Shown here piece after piece: positions 5,284-12,207 of a stretch of 26,819 nt of DNA. The stretch is from a virus: IMG/VR virus record IMGVR_UViG_3300011013_000069, positions 1 through 26,819 of that record. One strand, 5' to 3'. The notes beneath the pieces are model-generated. The model was not told the origin of the DNA, searched no databases, and was given only the letters and a program-made list of their open reading frames with translations. The position numbers were made by a program, and so were the translations under genes. Each line of letters starts with the position of its first letter. The stretch's first letter is position 1.

Positions 5284-6191
5284 CCACCGCCCCCTTCTTC
5301 ACAGTTGACTCGGCATGGTGGCCGACCATCGCGGACACCCTGACCCTTCCGTGGGACCGCGAAGCCGTGCTGGCGGACATGCGGTACTGGGACAATGAGA
5401 TCAGGCGGAAGAAGCGCACCAAGGTCCCGAGCCGTCGGTGGCTTGCAGCCCGCTGGGGCTGGGGCGACAAGCGAGCCCGGACCATGCTGGCCTGCCCCGA
5501 CTGGCACGATCCGCGCCACACCCAGGGGTCCCAACGGGGTCCCAAGAAGGTCCCACTGGGGTCCCAAGAAGGTCCCAATTTGTGGTGGCAAGCCACTGAT
5601 ATCACATGGGTTGAGGTCCCACTGGGGTCCCACTGGGGTCCCACTGGGGTCCCAACAGGGTCCACACGCGCGGGTCTTAACAAGGAACCAGGAACAAGGA
5701 ACCAGGAACCAGAGCCCCCCCCTACCCCCCAGAGGGGGAAGCGGAAGAGACCCAAGCCGGAACCGTGGGCAGCACCAGACGAGGTCCAGCAGCTCGCCGT
5801 AGACATGACCGAGGCCTGGGGTGGGCGTCTGTCGTGGTTGGTAGCCAGCCCGCTCAAGGGCATGACCCGGCTCCAGTGCCTGGCCTGGTGGATGGGCTTG
5901 TACCGGACCAAGGGCCACGACCCACCCGCTGAGGTCTACGCCGCCGAGGTCATCTCCGGAGCATGGCAGGCCTACCTCCGAGAGGACTGGGCCAGGCAGC
6001 CAAACAGGGGGATCAAGACCTTCCTGCGGCCGTCATCGCTACCCGGCTGGACCGAGACCGGAGACCCGAACCTGCCCGAGGTCCTGGACCCGGAGCGCGA
6101 ACGGCTCAGAGCCATCAATGCCTCGGTAGGACTCGACGAATGGGGGCAGCCCCTGCCTGACAACGTGACCAAACTGGAGATGCACCGATGA
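5280..6191 (+). CDS. Phage replication initiator-like protein with internal origin
   Basis: GTG 5280 (GTGA overlap) gives a 303-residue protein. An upstream in-frame ATG at 5175 exists, but the coupled start behind the 26-codon ORF fits the local pattern better. Residues about 51-72 (S-R-R-W-L-A-A-R-W-G-W-G-D-K-R-A-R) resemble the winged-helix DNA-binding segment of phage replication initiators. Residues about 80-135 are low complexity because the DNA there is an iteron array. Residues about 165-303 form a Trp-rich C-terminal domain, possibly for partner binding. A DNA-binding N-terminus, iterons inside the gene and a charged linker recall lambda O-type initiators. The function is inferred from architecture, not from a specific family hit. 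Confidence 0.6.
   Translation: MTTAPFFTVDSAWWPTIADTLTLPWDREAVLADMRYWDNEIRRKKRTKVPSRRWLAARWGWGDKRARTMLACPDWHDPRHTQGSQRGPKKVPLGSQEGPNLWWQATDITWVEVPLGSHWGPTGVPTGSTRAGLNKEPGTRNQEPEPPPTPQRGKRKRPKPEPWAAPDEVQQLAVDMTEAWGGRLSWLVASPLKGMTRLQCLAWWMGLYRTKGHDPPAEVYAAEVISGAWQAYLREDWARQPNRGIKTFLRPSSLPGWTETGDPNLPEVLDPERERLRAINASVGLDEWGQPLPDNVTKLEMHR
5527..5665 (+). repeat. Iteron array (GGTCCCA every 11 bp), probable replication origin
   Basis: GGTCCCA occurs at 5527, 5538, 5549, 5560, 5571, then 5615, 5626, 5637 and 5648, with a degenerate tenth copy at 5659. The step is exactly 11 bases within each block of five, and the gap between blocks is 44 bases, which is four steps, so all copies share one phase close to one DNA helical turn. 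The four variable bases after each core are most often CTGG. Because 11 is not a multiple of three, the array is not explained by a simple peptide repeat. Clustered, phased direct repeats inside an initiator gene are the hallmark of a phage origin bound by its own initiator. Confidence 0.8.
5680..5712 (+). repeat. Tandem 14-bp direct repeat beside the iterons, possible unwinding element
   Basis: ACAAGGAACCAGGA occurs twice in tandem (5680-5693 and 5694-5707), followed by a partial ACCAG. The tract is purine-rich on this strand and less GC-rich than its surroundings, and a run of eight C (5715-5722) follows. In lambda-type origins an easily melted purine-rich tract sits next to the iterons, so this is a candidate DNA-unwinding element. 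Confidence 0.55.
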
Positions 6192-6502
6192 CCACCCACG
6201 CCCCGTTCACTCGTGCCGAGCGCAAGGCCCGTCAGGCCGCAAAGACCTTCGAGGTCATCCCCGCCCGCAGGAGCCGCGCCATCGACAGGCACCCTCTCCG
6301 ACGAGGCCCCCTCCAGGCGTTCATCCCGCTGCCGCACGAAGGCCCGAAGGCGCACCGATACGGACTTGAGCCCCAGGTCACCCGCCCATGGGGGTCTGGC
6401 AAAGACATGGAGCACACGGTCTGCACTCCGCGGATCATGCGGGCCGTTCTGGCCGAGGCGACCCACCAGCACCATGGTGCGCTGGAGCGGTTCAGGCTGT
6501 GA
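6188..6502 (+). CDS. Basic hypothetical phage protein
   Basis: ATG 6188 overlaps the initiator stop as ATGA. The 104-residue product starts with a basic, helix-prone segment (T-R-A-E-R-K-A-R-Q-A-A-K) and is rich in Arg, His and Pro. It sits between the initiator and a possible helicase-loader-like gene, so a replication accessory role is plausible. No domain is recognised. Confidence 0.6.
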   Translation: MTTHAPFTRAERKARQAAKTFEVIPARRSRAIDRHPLRRGPLQAFIPLPHEGPKAHRYGLEPQVTRPWGSGKDMEHTVCTPRIMRAVLAEATHQHHGALERFRL

Positions 6503-7137
6503 GCCTCAACCGCGACGACGTTCGCTTCCTGTTCGCCAAGATGCGGGCCGCCAAGGTCCAAGGCGTACCCAACACCATGGAACAGCCCGCGATGGTCGAT
6601 GACTGGGTCAACACCATGCCGGACTACTGGACCCGGGACATGCTGGTAGAGGCGTTCTACAGCTACCGACGGGTAGGCCGCGTCAATGGCCGGTTCTGGC
6701 CCGCACCTGGTGACTTCATACACGCCAGGGCAGCCGACAACGTCAATCCGCACCTGAAGCAGGTAGACAAGGACCGCGAAGGCTGCGACATCTGCAAGGC
6801 CCATGGTGACCCGAAGTCCGGCTGGGTGACCGTCTACAGGCCGAACCCTCCCAGAGAGACCCGAGCCAGGGACCCCCACGGGATGGACATGGGGCACTGG
6901 GCGCCCGCTTCCATCGTCTCGGGTGTCATCAGGTGCCCCTGTTGGAAGGCCCCCGAGAACGAGAAGCACATCAAGATCGGCTTCGACCTCCGAGGATGGC
7001 TCGAGGGCTGGCGCCACAACATGGAATGGCACGAATGGGCCATAGAGCACAGCAACAAGGCCACAAAGCAGCTGGACGAGCTCAGGTTCCAGAGGCAACA
7101 GGTGCTCGCGGCTCAGGTGCTGGGGAGGGTGGGGTGA
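6499..7137 (+). CDS. Possible replication accessory / helicase-loader-like protein
   Basis: GTG 6499 (GTGA overlap) gives a 212-residue protein. It has an N-terminal helical part (F-L-F-A-K-M-R-A-A-K, then D-Y-W-T-R-D-M-L-V-E-A-F-Y), an A-P-G-D-F-I segment, and two cysteine pairs: C-D-I-C-K-A-H-G near residue 95 and R-C-P-C-W near residue 147. Paired C-x-x-C...C-x-C after a helical N-domain is seen in several phage replisome-organiser and helicase-loader proteins. The location immediately after the initiator supports a replication role. The C-terminus is helical and charged. The specific function is inferred. Confidence 0.45.
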   Translation: MSLNRDDVRFLFAKMRAAKVQGVPNTMEQPAMVDDWVNTMPDYWTRDMLVEAFYSYRRVGRVNGRFWPAPGDFIHARAADNVNPHLKQVDKDREGCDICKAHGDPKSGWVTVYRPNPPRETRARDPHGMDMGHWAPASIVSGVIRCPCWKAPENEKHIKIGFDLRGWLEGWRHNMEWHEWAIEHSNKATKQLDELRFQRQQVLAAQVLGRVG

Positions 7138-7418
7138 AGAAACTCCAGAACTGGGAATTCATCCGGATCGGGGTAGACAGGTACAAGGCCCCCGAGCAGA
7201 TGTCCGACACCCTGAGAGGGCTCGTGTACGGTCACCCCCTGCACCCTGACGGTACGTGCGTGCGGACGACGCCGATCGTCCAGGTCAACGGTCTGGAAGT
7301 GACAACCAGGAGCGGTTCAGTCTACCGGCTAGGCCGGATTCACCCGCGCTATCGGCACTGGCTCAAGGCCAAGGGCCTGGACTACGACCGGGCCAACCCG
7401 CTCGGGGTCGGGCAGTGA
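7134..7418 (+). CDS. Hypothetical phage protein, 94 residues
   Basis: GTG 7134 overlaps the upstream stop as GTGA. The protein contains G-L-V-Y-G-H-P, V-R-T-T-P-I-V-Q-V and T-R-S-G-S-V-Y-R-L-G-R-I-H-P, a pattern of short beta strands that suggests a compact beta fold such as an SH3-like or OB-like domain. No family is recognised. Third positions are G/C-rich and the gene is coupled on both sides, so it is likely real. Confidence 0.6.
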   Translation: MKKLQNWEFIRIGVDRYKAPEQMSDTLRGLVYGHPLHPDGTCVRTTPIVQVNGLEVTTRSGSVYRLGRIHPRYRHWLKAKGLDYDRANPLGVGQ

Positions 7419-7592
7419 CCTGTCCCAAGTGCAAGGGCTTCTGCCTGCTGTTCAACGGCATGGCGCCCAGACGTGATCTGGGCCATCGACGGGTGCGACC
7501 GGTGTGGGGCTTCGGGTCGGGTCGATGACCGGGACCCCGGCTATCCTGAGAGCGAACTGGACAGCACAGGAGAGGGACATGGGCAAGGGTGA
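7415..7592 (+). CDS. DnaJ-type zinc-ribbon protein requiring a +1 frameshift
   Basis: GTG 7415 (GTGA overlap) starts V-T-C-P-K-C-K-G-F-C, a first C-x-x-C-x-G knuckle, but this frame then becomes Arg-rich noise and stops at 7528. The next frame over, from base 7470, reads D-V-I-W-A-I-D-G-C-D-R-C-G-A-S-G-R-V, the matching second knuckle, and stops at 7590-7592. Joining the frames at codon CCC (7466-7468) by a single +1 step gives one 58-residue protein with both zinc knuckles. The cause may be programmed +1 slippage (CCC in the P site re-pairing to CCA, with AGA waiting), one extra C in the genome, or a sequence error. The 3' end overlaps the terminase small subunit start. Confidence 0.6.
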
Positions 7593-8073
7593 GGCCGCGA
7601 ACGAGCACCCGGGATCTCCCGGGCTCGCCCAAATCACCGACCGTCAGCGCACGGCAATCGACCTGATCTTGATGGGCAAGACCCCGACCCAGATCGGCCG
7701 TGAAGGCGGCATCCCGCGCCGGACCCTGTGGGACTGGAGGCAAGACCCCGCGTTCCAGCAAGCGCTCGAGGAGGCTCGTCAGGAGCGATTCAACGCCGGA
7801 ACCGAGCGCATGAAGCGCCTTCACGAGGTGGCCTTGGCTCGGCTCTTGGAACGGCTCGGCCTGGACGAGGTGACCGAGGGCAAGGACGGGCAACTGATCT
7901 TCGTCGGCATCTCAGACCAAACCCTCGCAGCGCTCGTCAGGGACCTGTCGGACCGCATCGGGTACCCCAAGAGCCAGTCTATCGAACTGGACGACAAGCG
8001 AGACCCAGGGCCTGCGCTGCCTGCTGAGGTGCCGCTGGGTGTGCTGGAGAAGGCTGCGGTGGGGGATGAGTGA
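7579..8073 (+). CDS. terS: Terminase small subunit
   Basis: ATG 7579 is preceded by AGGAGAGG and opens a 164-residue frame. Residues about 23-52 form a helix-turn-helix (T-D-R-Q-R-T-A-I-D-L-I, then T-P-T-Q-I-G-R-E-G-G-I-P-R-R-T-L-W-D-W) typical of small terminase subunits that bind the packaging site. The rest is helical, suited to oligomerisation. The large subunit follows directly with a GTGA overlap. In-frame starts further upstream lie within the zinc-ribbon gene and are less likely. Confidence 0.85.
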   Translation: MGKGEAANEHPGSPGLAQITDRQRTAIDLILMGKTPTQIGREGGIPRRTLWDWRQDPAFQQALEEARQERFNAGTERMKRLHEVALARLLERLGLDEVTEGKDGQLIFVGISDQTLAALVRDLSDRIGYPKSQSIELDDKRDPGPALPAEVPLGVLEKAAVGDE

Positions 8074-9653
8074 GCGCCCAGCCAGCCATCACCCCGGAGC
8101 TCCGAGAGGCCATCCGAGAGGCCGCCAAGGACCGGTTGGCCATCGAGAAGCTGTCCTGGTTCGTGCGCAGGCTCTGGCACGTCGTGGAGCCTGGGGTGGA
8201 CCTGGAGTGGGGGCGCCACCTCGACGTGATGTGCGATGCCCTGGACCGGCAGAGGGCCGGGGACCCGGACTACCGGCGGACCGCGTTCTTCGTGCCGCCC
8301 GGGACCATGAAGAGCCTCCTGGTGGCGGTGTTCGGACCGGCCCAGGAGTGGCTCAAGGACCCGTCCCGCCGTAAGCTGTTCCTGGCCAGCGACGACGACC
8401 TGGTCAAGCGGGACAGCCGGCGGACGCGGCTGCTCATCCAGTCCGACGACTACCAGCGGCTGCTCGCCCGAGCGGAGCAGGACCTGGACCTGCCGGCGTG
8501 GGGCCTCGCCGGGGACCAGAACGAGAAGACCAACTTCGAGAACGACCACCGCGGCTTCCGGCAGTGCAGGCCCATCATGGGCAAGATCATCGGCAAGCGC
8601 GGGGACGACATCGTGGAGGACGACTTGCTAGACGCTAAGGCGGTGATCTTGGGGGCGCCGGATGCCATCGCCAGACGGGTGGAGGACGTGAACAAGATCC
8701 GGGCCCAGGTGCTGCCCACCCGGGTCAACGACCTGAGGACAGCCCGGCGGACGTACATCGCCCAGCGCCTACACCAGAACGACCCCGGCCAGGCCTGCAT
8801 TGACGAGGGCTGGAAGATCATCTGCCTTCCGATGGAGTACGACCCTAACCACCCGAACGTCTGCCCCGAGGACTGGCGTACTGAGCCCGGGGAGTTGCTG
8901 TTCCCGGAGCGCTTCCCCCGTGATGTGGTGGACGCGCTCAAGAAGACCCTCGGAGCACAGCAGGCCGCAGCGCAGCTCCAGCAACTGCCCACTCCCACGG
9001 AGGGCCTCAGGTTCAAGCGCCACCTCTGGGGCCGGTTCAAGGGCGCTCCCCAGGAAGTGGCCAAGAAGGCGATCGAGATCTGGTCGACCACAGATTGCGC
9101 CAACGAGGAGAAGCGCGACGCGGCATTCTCGGTCATCCACATCATGGGCCGGTTCCGCACCCCCAAGGGCTACCGAATTCGGGTCCTGGACGAGTGGCGG
9201 GGCCAGGTGGAGATCGACGACCTCGAGGCGGCCTGGCTCATGATGGCCAAGCGGTGGCCGATGGTGTCCCAGCACCTGATCGAGTACGCCGCAAATGGCA
9301 TCGCCCTCTATCAGCGCATGTCCAAGCGGCACTCCGGCTGTGTCAAGGTCAAGCCCAGGGGGGACGCGCAATTCCCGGGCGGGTCCAAGGAGGACCGCGC
9401 AGCCCACACCCTGGCGAAGCTCCAGGCCGGTGAGCTGGAACTCCCCGAAGACCAGCACGCAACCTGGGCACAAGAGGTCATCGAGGAACACGCCGCGTTC
9501 CCGGCCGGGACCTACAAAGACCGCGTCGACACCATCAGCCAGGCCTGTGTGCGATGGACCATCCTCGGCCAGGACTTCGCAGCTGCAGCCAAGATGCTGA
9601 ACGATGACGCGGCCATCCCTGATTTGGGCGGAACCTATGGCCGCTCGTTCTGA
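8070..9653 (+). CDS. terL: Terminase large subunit (packaging ATPase/nuclease)
   Basis: This 527-residue protein starts at GTG 8070. The ATPase domain has a Walker-A-like P-P-G-T-M-K-S at residues 76-82, preceded by F-F-V, an adenine/coupling segment L-F-L-A-S-D-D, and a Walker-B-like D-D-I-V-E-D-D near residue 179. The C-terminal part (W-S-T-T-D, then F-S-V-I-H-I-M-G-R-F) fits the RNase-H-like nuclease that cuts the DNA during packaging. Length and order, straight after the small subunit and before the portal, match the family. Which packaging strategy it uses cannot be decided here. Confidence 0.92.
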   Translation: MSAQPAITPELREAIREAAKDRLAIEKLSWFVRRLWHVVEPGVDLEWGRHLDVMCDALDRQRAGDPDYRRTAFFVPPGTMKSLLVAVFGPAQEWLKDPSRRKLFLASDDDLVKRDSRRTRLLIQSDDYQRLLARAEQDLDLPAWGLAGDQNEKTNFENDHRGFRQCRPIMGKIIGKRGDDIVEDDLLDAKAVILGAPDAIARRVEDVNKIRAQVLPTRVNDLRTARRTYIAQRLHQNDPGQACIDEGWKIICLPMEYDPNHPNVCPEDWRTEPGELLFPERFPRDVVDALKKTLGAQQAAAQLQQLPTPTEGLRFKRHLWGRFKGAPQEVAKKAIEIWSTTDCANEEKRDAAFSVIHIMGRFRTPKGYRIRVLDEWRGQVEIDDLEAAWLMMAKRWPMVSQHLIEYAANGIALYQRMSKRHSGCVKVKPRGDAQFPGGSKEDRAAHTLAKLQAGELELPEDQHATWAQEVIEEHAAFPAGTYKDRVDTISQACVRWTILGQDFAAAAKMLNDDAAIPDLGGTYGRSF

Positions 9654-9657
9654 CCCT

Positions 9658-9686
9658 TTGCCCGGCCTGACCCTGCGCGGTACTCT
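9658..9686 (+). promoter_or_regulatory. Candidate sigma-70-like promoter before the head genes
   Basis: TTGCCC (9658-9663) and TACTCT (9681-9686) are separated by 17 bases in the longest gap of this part of the map, 35 bases before the portal start. Matches to consensus are 4/6 and 3/6, so this is a weak candidate supported mainly by spacing and position. Confidence 0.3.
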
Positions 9687-9720
9687 ACTCGCAGTCGCCG
9701 GACGCACCTGAGGAAGCTCC

Positions 9721-12081
9721 ATGCTCCGCGACACCCTCGTCTCAAACCCAACCGGCCTGGTCGACCCATCCGGCCGCCCTGTCTCCAGCCGAGAGGCCCT
9801 GGAGGAGGCTCAGGGCTGGACAGGGACCGATCTGGGCTACGGGCGCGGGGCCCTGGACCGGGAGGAGTACAACCCCGACCTGGCCCCCAGGGAGTGGCGT
9901 GGGTACGGGCCCACCCGCGGCATTGTGGACCGGATGAGGCGGGAGGAGGCCATGGTGGCCGGCATGGACCTGGCCATGAATGCGCCGATCCTGTCCGCGC
10001 ACTGGAGCATCCCGCCCGTCTCGCAGGACCCGGCAGACCTTGAAGTGGCGGACTTCCTGACTGACTGCCTCTGGGACACCCCCCGGCACTCGTTCCGGCA
10101 CCTGTTGACGCAGTACCTGGAATTCAAGGCGCCCGGGTCGCAGCTGTTCGAGTGGTCGTTGCGGCTGGAGGGGCCGGGCACCAAGTGGGTGGGCAAGGCA
10201 GTCCTTGACAACCTGGCACCTCGGCCGGCGCACACCGTGCACGCCTGGCACACGGACACATCCGAGCGGTTCACCGGGATCACCCAGGTGGACTACACCG
10301 GCCGGACTGCATCCGAGCCCTTGAGCGCAACCAAGCTCTTGCGGTTCTGCTACCAGGGTCTTGGGACCAACTTCGAAGGCCGGTCGGCGTTCCGGGCCTG
10401 CTACCGACCGTACTACTTCAAGCGAGAGGCTTACCGGCACTGGGGGATCGGGGTCGAGCGCGGCGCAGTCGGGATCCCAGTGATGGACGTGGAGCCGATG
10501 GCCCCGAACGTCTACAAGACCGCGGTTCGGAACGCGCTGGTGGACATCCGAAACCACCAGAAGGGCTACGCGATGGCGCCCCCCGGAGCGAACCTGCGGG
10601 CCTTCCATGCGACGGGCACCTCTCAGGCCTGGAGCCCGCTGGAGCTCGTGACCCAGTGCAACTACGAGTTCGTCATGAGCACCCTGACCGGGTTCCTGAT
10701 GACGGGGCAGAACTCGGGGTCGCAGTCGCTCCACAACGGCCAGACGGACTACGCCGCAAACGCGTTCTACAACCTTGCCTTGCCCCTGTGCGAGGTGCTG
10801 AACGACGGCAACGATGGGTACGAGGCCCTGTTGGCGATGCTGGTCCGGCTGAACTTCCCGGGGCGGGAAGTCCCGAAGCTGCAGTGCTCAGGGCTTCAGT
10901 GGTGGGAGGGGATCGAGCTGCTGGACAAGCTGGCACCCGGCGTCAAGGCCGGTCTGGTTGACGCAGACGACACGGTGAAGGCGCACGTACGTGGGATCCT
11001 GAAGCTCCCGGAGAGCGAGGAGGAGGAGCCCGACATCAAGCCCCCGGCCCTGGTCGAGGACGATCCGGAGGACATCGCGGCGGAGCGGCACGGGTGCGAG
11101 CCGATGCTGCTCGAGGGCGCCCGGGAGGACCACCCGTATTGGGGCTGGCGACCGCTCACCAAGACGGAGCGCTTCCTGGACCTGGAGAGCATCGATGACA
11201 CCCACAACAGCCTTCGGGAGCGGATGGGTGCGGTCATCAAGGCGAATGAGCTCCGGATCGTCCCACGGTTCGTGGATGTGCTGGCAGGCCTGATCCGAGC
11301 CCGGGACTTTGCCGGCATCCGAAAGGCCTCAGTGCCTGGCCGTGCGGCCCTGGTGCGCGACGTCCGGCCCATTGTTGAGGAGGCAGCCGCCAAGGGGTAT
11401 GCCACGGTCGCAGAGTCCTACCTGCGCCAGACCAGGGGCCTCCCTGTGTACCCGGAAGCCGAAGACCAGGACGGCGCCACCCCGGTGACCTTGGAGGCCA
11501 CGGGACGCCACCTGGTGCTCTTGGACGATGAAGACGATCTGGATGCTTTCCCTGGCGCGAAGGCCTCAGGAGCGGGAAAGGTTCGAGCCGAATTCACGGG
11601 TCTGCCCAACACCACGGACATGCCCCTCCGAGACATCGTCGACAACGCGGTGGCCACGCTGTCGGACTGGGTTCTTCAGCGCATCAAGGGTTCAGTCACT
11701 CAGATCGCCCAATCGCAGGCCCAGTCTGGAGCCTTGGATGTGGATGCGCTCTTGGGTCCACTGCAGGACCTCTCGGGGGCCGTGGGGTCCAACCGGGGCA
11801 GCCAGGCGGCCGTGATGGGCTTCCAGACCGGCCGCGCGGTGGCTCAGGAGATGGCCAAGGACGCTGGCCTGATCGCCCGCTCGTTCTACAGCGCGATCCT
11901 GGACGGGGGAACCTGCGCCCCCTGTCGTGAGACAGAGCAGCGCTTCGGTGAGGCCGAGGGGGGCTTTCCCGACCACAAGACGGCGCTGCGCTTCCTGCCA
12001 CCGAACCCTCGGTGTGTCGGTGAGCGGTACGGGAACAGCTGCCGGTGCATGGTGGTCGAGGTGTTCACGGACGAGAGTTGA
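9721..12081 (+). CDS. Portal protein fused to MuF-like minor head protein
   Basis: The 786-residue product starts at ATG 9721 after a GAGGAAG ribosome-binding site. Residues about 1-430 resemble portal proteins of the Mu gp29/DUF935 type: R-R-E-E-A-M-V-A-G-M-D-L-A followed by W-S-I-P-P, a central F-K-R-E-A-Y-R-H-W, and a late D-Y-A-A-N-A-F-Y. An acidic linker (S-E-E-E-E-P-D) follows. Residues about 620-786 resemble the MuF/gpF head-morphogenesis domain, ending with I-L-D-G-G-T-C-A-P-C near residue 731 and a P-N-P-R-C...S-C-R-C-M-V-V terminus. The portal forms the dodecameric DNA gate; MuF proteins sit near it inside the head. In Mu these are separate genes, so here they are probably fused or need processing. 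Confidence 0.85.
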   Translation: MLRDTLVSNPTGLVDPSGRPVSSREALEEAQGWTGTDLGYGRGALDREEYNPDLAPREWRGYGPTRGIVDRMRREEAMVAGMDLAMNAPILSAHWSIPPVSQDPADLEVADFLTDCLWDTPRHSFRHLLTQYLEFKAPGSQLFEWSLRLEGPGTKWVGKAVLDNLAPRPAHTVHAWHTDTSERFTGITQVDYTGRTASEPLSATKLLRFCYQGLGTNFEGRSAFRACYRPYYFKREAYRHWGIGVERGAVGIPVMDVEPMAPNVYKTAVRNALVDIRNHQKGYAMAPPGANLRAFHATGTSQAWSPLELVTQCNYEFVMSTLTGFLMTGQNSGSQSLHNGQTDYAANAFYNLALPLCEVLNDGNDGYEALLAMLVRLNFPGREVPKLQCSGLQWWEGIELLDKLAPGVKAGLVDADDTVKAHVRGILKLPESEEEEPDIKPPALVEDDPEDIAAERHGCEPMLLEGAREDHPYWGWRPLTKTERFLDLESIDDTHNSLRERMGAVIKANELRIVPRFVDVLAGLIRARDFAGIRKASVPGRAALVRDVRPIVEEAAAKGYATVAESYLRQTRGLPVYPEAEDQDGATPVTLEATGRHLVLLDDEDDLDAFPGAKASGAGKVRAEFTGLPNTTDMPLRDIVDNAVATLSDWVLQRIKGSVTQIAQSQAQSGALDVDALLGPLQDLSGAVGSNRGSQAAVMGFQTGRAVAQEMAKDAGLIARSFYSAILDGGTCAPCRETEQRFGEAEGGFPDHKTALRFLPPNPRCVGERYGNSCRCMVVEVFTDES

Positions 12082-12207
12082 TGTGATGTCCCGGTCTGCC
12101 ACCGCTTGCACGGGCGTCCCGTCTCGGGTTGAGCCAAGTCCATAGTTCGGCACCCACGAACAACGATCCCTCTTGCATTCGGCAAATCCGTACCATAGGG
12201 TGCGGGT
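12082..12207 (+). promoter_or_regulatory. Intergenic spacer before the protease gene
   Basis: This 126-base gap is AT-richer towards its 3' end. It contains GTTCG and CGAAC arms (about 12145-12161) that could form a small hairpin, and TTGCAT followed by TACCATAGG whose spacing is too short for a good sigma-70 match. It may hold a phage promoter, but no convincing one can be shown. The protease ATG is preceded by a weak GGGTGCGGG. Confidence 0.25.

Noticed and set aside
5527-5665. CRISPR-like repeat array
   Set aside because: The repeat core is seven bases with an 11-base period, there are no 25-40 base spacers, and it lies inside a coding gene; it fits iterons.
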